NCBI RefSeq assembly: GCF_050947875.1
Contig: NC_134574.1
Location: forward strand, 157,522,699 to 157,586,698
Direction: 5' to 3'
DNA from: Dermacentor variabilis
Lineage: Eukaryota; Arthropoda; Arachnida; Ixodida; Ixodidae
Length of the DNA stretch: 64,000 nucleotides
The translations under genes were made by a program, and so were the position numbers. Shown piece by piece: positions 24,501-36,500 of this stretch (positions are counted from its first letter, which is position 1; the number at the start of each line of letters is the position of its first letter). The notes beneath the pieces are model-generated. The model did no database searches, was not told where the DNA came from, and was given only the letters and a program-made list of their open reading frames with translations.

Positions 24501-27500
24501 TTTCTTTGACAGAGACCCAAACAATTTTTTTTGTCAATGTCAGCATGTACGTATAAAAGAATATTGAATACAGTGCAGTCCACTTATAACGATACCACAT
24601 ATAACGATATATTGGTTATAACGATGGGTCGACATGAGAGTGTCATTTTATGCATTAGGTCTATGGGGAAAAAAACCATTTATAACGATAGGTTATTCAC
24701 CGCATACCGGATATAACGATCAAAATTTTGCCGTCTGGACGGCGTTTTCCGTGCCAAATAATCGTAACATTTGCGTTGCTTAGTTCCCTGAAACGAACGA
24801 TGTCGAGACGAGGCGATGTTTACCTCCGTAAGTTCGTATCTGCTGCCATTACCGCGTAGCGCGCCCCGCCTCGCCCCGGCGCACCGGAGAATAGCTGAGT
24901 AGGCGCAGCGCGCCACAAGATGGCGCTAGCTGCTTCATGCACGTCGGCCACAGTTGCTCCGAAAGATAGAGAGAGAGAAAAAAAAAACGACAAGCAAAGC
25001 GGTGCGGTGGCGAATAAAGCGTCCTTCCTTTTCTTAGATCACTATCATCCGTCCCGCGTCTCTCTTTCTCGCGATAGGAGGCTGACGCCACCGAAGCAGC
25101 GTGCAAACAACGGTTCAACCCTGTTCGAAGATGGCGCCGACAAAGCCCAAAGCTGTGTCGCTTGACACGAAGATGGATATATTGCAGGACTCTCGATGCG
25201 GCTTCAGGTGAGCGCCCTTGTGAAGAAGTATGAGCTCGCCCAGTTAACGATATCAACCATCTTGAAAACCGGGAGCACCGCAAGTGTGAAGGCAGGAGCT
25301 ATCAGCGGCCATGCCGATCAGCGGAAAAGGGGTTAGAGATCCTTTGTACGCCAATGTTAAAGAGGCGCTTTACCAGTGGTTCATCACCAATTTCTTCAAA
25401 AATGCGGGCTTTGTGCGTAAAGACTAACTTCCCCAACCCACTGAGACCAACACGGTGGAAGCCGTTGACATAACTGAGCTCTGGGAGCTCGTTCCTACCG
25501 TTGACACAAGTGGTGCGTCGAAGGAGGAGTTTTGACTGCAGACAGGGCTGCCTCGTTCCGCGATGAGGTCACCGACGAGGCGATTGCCGAAGATGTGCTG
25601 TCTCGACAGACGGCAAAGTTGTGCGACGGTGGCGACGGCAGCAGCGACAGTGACAACGAGATTGAAAGTGGCTCCTTGACACCAACCTCGATGTCCATGC
25701 AAAGTGAACTGTCGTCGATCGACTCCTTAATTGATTTTATGCATGCTGAAGGATTGCCGCCAGTGTTCGCGCAGCAGCTGGAATCCATGCACACCGCGGT
25801 TGTGAAGCTGAAGCTGCCGCAACAGCAAGTGCGATTTCGGACTATTTCGGCGCGCCTAACCCTTGACACGGTCATTGGCGCTAGAAATAAAGTTTGTTTT
25901 TCACGGCCTACTTTCTACATCATCTATTCTTTAAAGCAAGTAGCGAATTCGAAGCTGCAAAGGTATGTTCCACGTTTCTTTTTTCTTTAATAACTGCAGT
26001 CCAGATATAGCGATCATCGGTTATAACGATCATATTTTTCGTCTTTCTCGATATCGTTATAAGTGGACTGCACTGTATAATGAACCCATCCTCATTTTGA
26101 CATTGACTTCAGAGTATTGAAGTTCAACTTACCGTATTTACTCGCACAATGATCACACTTTCTTGTCAAAAATAAATTGATGCAAATTCAGGGATGCGAT
26201 CATTACGGGGGTTAAATTTCCCACAAAGAAATTTTTTTTTTTCATTTTGCATTTGCTGCGGGATGACAACAGATCAACAAATAGGCGGCTGCCCCTGTAT
26301 GTAGTGCGGGGCACGAAAACAAAGGTGGCGGCCGGCGGAGCAAGCCGAACGCGATTTTTATTCTTCTCGTGAGTACATTACGTGCATTGAAACAGTTTCT
26401 TCCGTATCAATAATGAATAATATCGTTAATATCGGAAGTTTGCAGCAGTAACATAGCCATGTCCACTTTGAGGGGACAGATACAGATGGGCGCGCTTAGC
26501 TGCCAGTGACATCAGAACACATGGCGGGCATGCTGCGGAAACTGCGGCATTTGTCTTCACTACTATCCTAATACGGCACGTTTCCGCTAAGGGTAGGCAA
26601 ATATCTTAGCCGTGTTACAAGCGTCGGCGTATGAATAGGGTACACTTCTAACATATCAGTGTAAACGTGGCTGCTATCGTTGCCGCTCACGATTTATTGC
26701 GTGACCATGAGTGCAGACGAGAAGAACCGAAAGGCACTTTTTTTTGTTGTTGTTGACCACAGCCATTATAAAGCCTACACATAATAAAGGCGAGCTTGGT
26801 TGTAGCCTTTTTTTTTTTTTGTCATGGAAATGCAGAAAGTAATGAAAGGAATGAAATGGGGCATCTGCTTGAGAATGGTTGGTGCATGCAGACCGCTTGG
26901 TTTGTCTTGAAGAGTCGTTCGCGTAGCATTCGACAGATAGCGCGATTATTATTAGCTAGACTTGGCACACAACATATCGCTGCGGCAAGTTCGGGGTGCG
27001 ATCATTAAAAGGGAAATAAGAAAGAGCGAATTTTGATGACAAAATTCAGGGGCGCGATCATTACGTGAGTGCGATCATTATGTGAGTAAGTACGGTACTT
27101 GGCATAAAGCTAATGTTGAATTCCAATGGCGGAGTCGGAGCAAGTTTTCTGCTCATTTCGGAGCAAGTTTGTTCCAATGAGAGAGTCGGAGTGGATTCAG
27201 AGCGGGAGTCACTCCGTGGAGCAGAAAAAGATGCCCTACCAAAATCGACGGAGTGGACCAGAACTCTGCGTGACGTATTTCCTTTACCATGTTTGTCTGC
27301 TGGGAGGCGCCACCGGTCACGACTCGCGAGGAAGCAAAAGCTGCTGCACGCTCAACGAGATATCCATTCCGCACATTTAGAAAAACAGGTGAGCGGCGCT
27401 GAAGAGACAAGTGACCGGTGCGGTGGTGCTGGGAGCAAACAGAGGAAGGAAATGACAACCCGCAAGGCATCCTGGGTAACTCGGCGATAGAAGTTCCGCT

Positions 27501-30500
27501 TCCGCTTTGCTCCGGCGGCACAGGTTGTGTTCCACTTGCGGATATAGAGGCGTTGCTCTACGCCAGAGTCGAGTGCTCGCTCGCGGTGTCGGTCGGCTGC
27601 TCCGACTCCGCCATTGGAATTCAACATAAGTGGTACAACTAAGCCAGCACATTCAATAGCACACTGTACTCAACTAAGAACGGGAAAACGGCGATACGAC
27701 AAGTTGTCTCAGGGCGTGCTCACCCAGCGTTCCTGCTGAATCTTGTCCTGCTTCTCACGCTCAGCCCGCTTGTCGGCCTTGTCTGTGGAGCGGGGAGAAA
27801 GTTAAAGAAAAAGGGGAGAAAAAGATTAAGCTAGAGGCACGTGGCAAGAGGTGCTGTAGCACATAAAACGATGTCTTCAGAGATGCTCACACAAGACCTA
27901 CACATATGCAGGGTGTTCCAGCTAACATTAGGGAATGCGTTGCAATGAGCGTAGTTATTTCTTTTTTCAGTAACGGGTGTTACACCGTGCAGTTGCATAA
28001 TCCCGCTGTAGTTTTTTTGTAATACATTCACTACGAGTAAATCGTGCAGGAAATAGTTACACGCCCCATACTAGCATGATGAAAACAACGAAATACCATT
28101 ATTCAGGACACAACAACTTCCCTATTGAAACACACACACACACACTTTATTTATTTATTTGCTTAATCTCTAACTAGCCGAGTATTTATTTGCTTAATCT
28201 CTAACTAGCCGAGTAATTATGCAATGAAAGCTCGTTAAGTTGAAATTTCCTAATTCCAACTGACAATTCGAATTGCTCTGTTGGTCCATGCAAAGTCTTA
28301 CGCATTTGAATAGAAAAACTCCTGCAAATTCAAACTCCAAGAACTGTGCAACAGTTATTTCGAACAAAGGTCCTCACTCCCACGGGCCGCTCTTCAGGCA
28401 AACCTGAGCCAAAAGTGAAATTTCGATGTGTTGCTAGCTACCTTAATTAATATCACGTGCCGTTAAAATGGCGAAGGATGTTGGACACGTGGGAGCACGA
28501 CATGCATCCCGCCTCCATAGCTCACGGTTCCCCCCCGCACGGTCACCCTCGCACCCACAGCAAGGCACACGAGGGGCATTCTTATCGCACTTGTACTTTA
28601 TATGGAACCTAGGCTTTTTCAAGCACGCGCTGATGGTGGAAAGATAAGAACTTTTCAATGTGAGCCCAGTGGGGGTGTTAACACGGTTTTGTGCGCCATA
28701 CCGCACAATCGATCGGGCAGTATATTTAAAGGGGCTCTTTTTAGTTGGAACTTCATTTTATTAGAATAAATTTCTGGCCCCCTCGACGAGATTCTACTAT
28801 ACAAAAAATACTCCTAGTGGTGGAGGACTACTGATGACCGAACACTGTCGATTCCATGCTCATATATACAGTGGAATCTCGATGAACGGAAATCGCTTAA
28901 AGGGCCACTGAAAGTGTTCGGACAAATTTTGTAGACGCGTAGGGTACAGCTAAGGTAATCATTCGCACCACAATTTGTGTGAAGCATCTCATATTAAGTA
29001 AGCTACGGACGATTACAAGTTGCCTTCCTCCACAATCACGAAATTTCTCCTCAACTCATTCGCCGAGTGATCGGGGCTAAGCTCCACCTTCATTGGCTCT
29101 GCGTCATGATGGCCACGTCGTGTCATCGACTTCCTGTTCTCTAGGAGCGAGCGCGCGAAGCCTCTCCAAACTCTCCATGAGCTGCTTGGCAGTCGACCCC
29201 AAGCGAGAGCTATCAAAGCAGTGTGCGTTGCAAGCATTCTGTTGCAGCGGCGGACATGTCTGATATTCCAGAAACCAGAGGCGAGCTGGGCGTTTCGACG
29301 GATGGGTGAAGGCATAAACTCAAGCTGATGAAGGAACTTTAGTGTAGATGAATGTGAGCAGCCTGATCGGTCTGCACAGTCCAGCCACCTGGTGGCACAG
29401 AGCTTACCCAGCCAAACAAAGAGCTAATATTGCATTAACCAAGTGTAAAACATTTAAAAGAATTACAAAAACAATGTGTTAACGATTACATTCCTGTGAA
29501 AAATTTGCACCAGCAGCAAAGAAGAATGCACTTCGTTACTGCTACTGTGTTTGGTTGAGCTGTGCCACCAGGTGGCTGCACCATTCATGTTTGCGCTTCT
29601 CCTCTACCCGTGAACTGGCTCGGTCAAACGGCCCGGCCTAGCCTCCTTGCACTTGCGTTTACCCAACTACTAGACTCACTAAACGCTCTAGTGGTAGTAA
29701 TCCACCGGTGTAGAGTGACGACCGCAAACGCGGAAATCCTGGCGCCAATCGAATAGCGACTGTCCGATGCACTGCAGCCACTCCTCTCATCTTCTGCCTC
29801 GTAGAGGGACACGATGTCGCAGCTTGACATTTTGCCAGTTGCTATGTTTGCAGCCTGCAACGGAACAAAGGCAAATCACGGTGCTCACGAAAAGACTGAG
29901 ACCGACACTGACTGTGGAGCTCTCGTCAACTCGGAGCACATGGTAACACATGCAGACGACACTTGCTGTGTGCCAGAAGTGCTCAAGTGCAGTGAAGGCA
30001 GAGTGCATTCTCTTTCTGTTACTTTCTTTTTACAGAAACAAGTTAAATAACATTCTAATTATTATGAGCAACATTAGTTCACCATAAAGTTGGAAAAATT
30101 ATTGATGATGTGCCCTGGGCAGCCAATCGAAGAGCTCGCCCTACTAGCATCATTAAGGCAATTCAAGTCAAATGGTTAGGGGCGGCTGAATATTCAGCCG
30201 AGCGGTGTGCTGCGATCAGCAGCGATGTAGATTTTCAAAACCTTACAATAAATTGCACGCTTTATGTGGAGCACTTAGATGCGCCAATGATCAGACAGAT
30301 CTACTCCAACGACTCGGTATGTTTGTACAAAATCGTCAAAATCGTTACAGGGTCCCTTTAAACCGAACTGCCTCAGACGGAACACCATCCTCATGGTTGG
30401 TTGACTTTTTATTCATGCAATGCTCAAGCTTTGTCTCTCAGTAAATCAAACTCCTGATAAATGGAACCAATTTCCCTGGACCCTTGAGGTTCCGTTTAAA

Positions 30501-33500
30501 GAAAGTTTACTGTACTAAGTTTTTTTTTTCTTCTTTTTGGGGCTTCCACTAACATTAACTGGGACACCTGTAGATTGACTGATTGATTAATTGATTGATG
30601 TTGAAGAAATAAAACAACACAGAGCACTTACACTGCTTGTTGAGAGCAGCCTGCATCTTTCGCTTGAGCTTCTCCCTCAACGTGAGACCTCTCGTTCCTC
30701 CACCAGCAGCTGCACTGGCACCTGCTGGTGTCTAGAAACAAAGAACGAGCCACCAACATTCAGTCAGACAAGAGCACCCACCAGCAACACACACTGCAGT
30801 CACTCACGCCGCTGGCACAAGCGCAGAACAAGCCACAAGCTTGAAAGAAGTATGAAAGGACCACCTGAAGCGCAATCTTATTTTACCACTAATTACAGCA
30901 GCAGCTGTTACGCAACTTGGCTTTAATGATTTGTTTTTATGTCTAGTAGCAATTGCTTGTCACTATGACTACCTTGTAGCTACAGCAATGTCATGAGCAA
31001 CTTGAAACCAGGTGCATGTATTTGGGAGTAGGGCATCTCTACTGTTAGCTGCAGCATAGACGTTCCGCTTCATTTGCTTTTATTTCTGCTCCAAAACTGG
31101 CTTGCTACAACACATGTATGTGATATGGTTAGAAAGATGCATCTATGTAGTGTGGTTAAACAATTAGATGTAATTTTAGTAAAAACTCACATTAGTATGG
31201 TAACAAATCAGTAATTGGTTTGATGAAGTATCTACTAATAAAAACTTGTTTGAGAATATCAAGTACACTACTTCAGACTATGCAAGAAGTTTCCCGTGGT
31301 TAAATCAAAATTTTGACATATAAAACTCTGCACAGGATAAATGATACATTGAGCATTACAGAGTTAAATAGATTCTCCTGCCTGGCACAATAATACAGCA
31401 AGGAAACACAAATGAATTGCACGCTACACAAATCTGATCGTAAACTGGGTTTGAACAGCAATTGAAGTACAGCCCTTCAGTTTCAAAGTGCAAATGGGTT
31501 CAAGCTGTCACATGCCAATGTTTAAAGAGGCCTGCAATTGCATTGAAAAGATGGTTGTGGCAATTTAAGCCAGGTGTGAGCTTCAATACTACCACTTCAC
31601 ACATTGCAAATATGTACAGTCACAAGGTAAATATGAAGATATCATCAGCAAAAAAAAAAATTAATTTCTTCAAGCACCATTGCACCAAGTGAATTTTTTT
31701 TCAGAGTACTGCATCACTCGAACACGCACATATGGGTTGCACCACGACTTTAGTCTGCATGACTAAGCTCTGAATAAAAAAGGAAGAAGGGACAACCAAG
31801 TGTCAATGCTAAAGAAGACAAGGTCAACATACATGCTTGTTCAAATGATTAAATGAATGAATTTTAATTATACGGCTCTATTCGGTCTGTTTTTCATGCT
31901 TATTATTATACTTATTTTGTACCTTAATCGTACTGTATTTGACAGGTGCCCTCCTTCCCATCGTGCACGGTGGTACAAGTGCATCAAAGCACCCTCCCTC
32001 CGCGCCATCTGGCGGAGGACGTAGCAGTTAAGTTAGATAGCACTTGGCGCAGCACGACAGAGGGTGACAGAAACATCCTGTTTATGACTAATTACAGTCG
32101 TTTTTGATTATATGCTTGGTTGCCAACTATTTCTGCGTGTTCTCAGCATGAGGAGGCATCTAGTAATGCCATTTTCTTGTTCATATGACATGTACAAGTC
32201 ACCTAACGGACAATTTTTTTTCTTGCAGTGGTTACAAGATACCCAGAACCTACATACACCAACTCTATCTTAACTCAACTAAGACCTCGGCTTCAAAAAA
32301 ATTTATTTCATGCTGGATGGGGTCTCTAAAACCTTTGCTTGCGACTGTACATATTTAGGCATGAAGTACTACCTGCAGTCTTCAGTCTTGTAATGCAAAT
32401 GGCAAACAGAGGAGTTCAGAGCAAAAATAAAGTTACCCAATAACTAATCAGGTCTTCACACAAACAGGTGAGCACTATTTCTTGAGAAAGAGTTCAGCTG
32501 CTTTAGTTTTTTTCATTGTCCAAGGCACTTGTAAAAGCAACAAGACAGCGTCCGGCGTACATGACATGCCATTTCTTGCTTACCACAACATCTTTCCAGT
32601 GGTCAGAAACATACCATTGAACAAACAAATATACACAAGGACATGATGACACACATTAAGAAAGTAAAGATAGCCAAAATGTGACACACAGAGTTCTCCT
32701 ACCAAGAAGAGGAAAGATACTTCCTTTAGTGACTATCCAAGAAAAACATTTATCTCCCCAAAAAAAGGCTTGAGAAAATGTTTTCACACTGGACGGCAGT
32801 TCCATATCAACATCAGCGAGGGCATGGTGAAATTTGTAATGCCGAAATTCAATAACCAAACAAATTAAGTTTTTCATTTAAGAAATGTTAGAAAAAAATA
32901 TATCTGCGGGTTTTTTTTCGTAGCCCAGAGGAATGAATGCTGCTGTTTTTGTAAACTTGGTTGTGGGGGAGAGGAGGTAAGTAGAAGAGAAAGTGAGACC
33001 AAGAGCTTACTGACTTTGGAGGCAGGACCTGGTTTACTCACAGAGACGTTGGGTCTGCAAGAGGAGAGAGAGGGCAAGAACACTTACTGCAACGAAAGAT
33101 AATTAATAAGTCTCACTAAAGTTTGCATTATTTCATCCACACATGCACAGAGATGCTTCACAAGTCGTCACTGACGAATGACAGGGCCATCATTTAGTGC
33201 ATGATGACATTTAAAGAATTCTTCACAGATGCACGCCAATCCGACAATTGACACATCAAAGACACCAAAGCTATATAAGTGAGCTCTCAACACTTTAGAA
33301 ATACTAGGGATCTGTCCGCTGGCTCATGACCGCACTCCAACACAGCTGCAGCATAAAGCATGATTAGGGCTAGCTGTTCTTAGCGACGATCCCACCAATT
33401 GCAGCACCATGGCATCAGCTTTCACCATTGCAGCTGTACAACCTCCTAGCTGACCTCCAACATGGATCCTCTATAATGCGACCCAGGAAACAAAATTACT

Positions 33501-36500
33501 GATTAACAAAAATTGGGTATTACAAGTGGTCCATTTGAATGAGATGTACGCAAAGTAACTTTTATGGCAAATCAGTTCTGTGGAATTCCGCAAGGTGGAG
33601 GAAGGTTCATGAAAGGAAAAATTGATGTACACCCGTATGTAGCACGAAGCTACCAAGGAAACCCACTCAGGTTTCACAGAAACAAAGCTTCAATTTTGAA
33701 GAAAACTCTCTGGGACCAGGATGAATTTTTCCTCCACTATGAAGCTTTGTAACTGAGGAACCCGTGTGGGTTTCCTTTGTAGCTTCATGATACATACGGG
33801 TGGATGGCAATTTTTCCTTTCATAAAGTAACTTTTAGTTTAAAATCATTGATCATTGCATTTTTAATCAAATTTGGGGCTCCAACACCTGTTGCATTGCA
33901 TTTGTTATCGACATGCACCGTCGCATGTTGGGCTCTGCGACACAAAAAATGTTGCGGAACTGCTCTTAACAGCTTCATTGTAAAATGTGAAGAGCAGCCC
34001 TGAAACACCTTTGTTTGTGAAGGTGAGCAACACATTGGAATGAGTGCATTGCCTTTCAAGGAGTATATTCCCAGGTAAACTTTTTAAGAGGACCTAACCT
34101 GAATGAAATTACAAAGGTGAAACGTAGACATAGCCTAACCCCATTTCGTCTCAACTCGCCAATTCATATCGGCTCGGGCGATGCCAACCGCAATGCACCG
34201 CCTATTGTTCCTACGAACTACTACTAACGCTGCATTTCTGAAGCGAAAGTGCAGAATTTATATGGTATTTCGTGCATCTAAATGGCAAAAGAGCCAAAGA
34301 GTGAAAAAAAAGAAGACATTCTCAGTGCAGATTTTAGCAATGCACCAAAGGCTTTTTGATGACGTCAGAGGTAGCTTACGATTCTTTGAATTTCTCATTT
34401 CATTTCACAGTCATAATGACGCGAAGTGTGGCCAAGAAGATATTTATAGACCATTTTTGTGCCACCCTGCACAATTGATAACGTAAGGCAGCACCCTCCA
34501 AAGATACCATACACAGGCCTAACTTCAGCATGACAACGCATGGACATTCGCAAAAAGTCAGGGAGACAAGATTATCGGTGGCACCAGATTGACAAGTCAT
34601 GCCATTAGAGTGGCTGACACTCGCATTTCCAAGATTAGTTTTGCTGTTTGCTTTTCTCCACGTCGAATACCTGTTACAGAATGTTACGGTACCTACAGGA
34701 ATCACTGAACCAGAAAAGGTTAAACTGCTTTGTGCTATGTTAATGCGCCAGTATAACTCGCCAGTGTAACAGCAATCCTTACTGCTCATTTTTCTATTTG
34801 TGGTGATCCTCTGTTAACCACTTGATGCCGGCATTCGAGAAAAGCACCTGACAACAACAAAGCAGTTTTGACAGGACAGGCGAGATGCAACAACTAAGGC
34901 TACTTTGTTCCCTAGAAAATCTGGAAGGGCATGCATGCATATGACCAGTGGCTGGCGTCTATGAGCTGTCGCACTGTCGTATGTCATCGCAGACATGGCG
35001 CAGAGGGAAAAGGATGCAGGAGCCTAGAAAGTCGTAGGAGCGAGAGCAAACAATCTATTACGCGAGGTTGCAGGCTCTCTGCTGCAAGCGGCAGTGTGGC
35101 ACTTGGCTTGCATGTTCACAGCAACATTGTCTACAGATCGACGTTTCTGTTTTGTTTTTAACTGTGTTCAAAAAGTGCTTCGTGCGGCTTTAAAACACAC
35201 ACCAATGCATTTCCATAACCGTATTAAACAGAGAGAAGCAATTAGGTCACGCAACTGCACCTAATTCCTTAATACAACAGGTGAAATAAATCATTTCAAA
35301 TACTAGTCCCTAAAAAGGGTTGAATCATGTGCAGTTGACAGGCAAGCATCACGGAACAAAGGACAGATAAAGCATATTTTTTTTTTCTCTTTTGGTCTTA
35401 CAATAACAGCTGGTAAAAACCGACATCTGCTTAAGGTTTCGCAGCGACAGCTTAAGAGTGCTTCCTTTGGTTTTCTCAGCGTGTATTAGTGGTACACAGG
35501 CAATGGCAGATCATTCAGACACCAATATTTAAGACATCCTTGATTACTCGGACAGCTCCCATGTACAATTAGCATGGAGGAAAGGCTGCACGGCTTATGA
35601 AAATTATTGTTTGGGGACAAAATAAACCCCAAAGGGTGCGAACTTTTTTTAGTGTGCTCACAGAATCATTCTTGCAATAACCATCACATCTTTCTTGCCA
35701 CAGGAGGCCTGCGCTTTGTTTCTGAATGCATGAATTGAATTCAATGAACGCCTTTGAAATGTTCTTAAAATAAGCAACAATTCACCAGACATAGGCACTG
35801 CATTTAACGAAGAAACAGCGGCTTTACTACAGTTCTTGAAGCAAGCAAGTACGCTGCTGGTAGCATTGCCACTTCAGCTCGTGCAGCAACAGCCAACCAA
35901 AAGGAGCTTAAGCTTGTCGGTGCACTCAGCCAATAGGAGGTTCGCATTCACCGAAAGCTTTGTCAGGCCAATCCCCCAACAATTTTTTGTTTCTGCTTTC
36001 CTTATCCTGCCACTGTAATTGACGGAGACGAAAACAAAAATGTAAGCTTCAAGCTGTCAGTTGACACCAAGATTCGCGATGCTCGACAGTGTTGGAAAGA
36101 CAAGACTGCTTCGTGAACTTCAGCGTACTTGCTCTGTTTTCGCTGTCTGATCTCGCTTTCCCGCCTAACCTGAAACTGAATGCAAATGCAAATTCACAAG
36201 CATGGTGCCATGCACAACATGGAGAAACAGACCTCATGTAGCAATAGAATCAGCATACAGGCCGGCCCATGCTAATTAGGGACAACGATTAACTTAATAC
36301 AGTATTACACAGAAGGTCAATTTTACTAACAGCACATGTCCGATAAATCAGAAAGCAAAAAAAAAAGAGAGGACAACTGACAATGCCCCTTCCATTACCA
36401 GGAGCAGCTCTCTGTTACATTAAAGACTGCAACAACAGATACCTGAGGCTAGCTCACTATCGCCTATCACTACATGAAAAATTACTTTGCAATTGTAATT

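Noticed and set aside
24849..25283. YREKERR-containing minus-strand frame as the missing CLASRP helix
   Set aside because: It lies inside a pogo/Tigger-like element, lacks usable splice sites and does not continue the vertebrate sequence.
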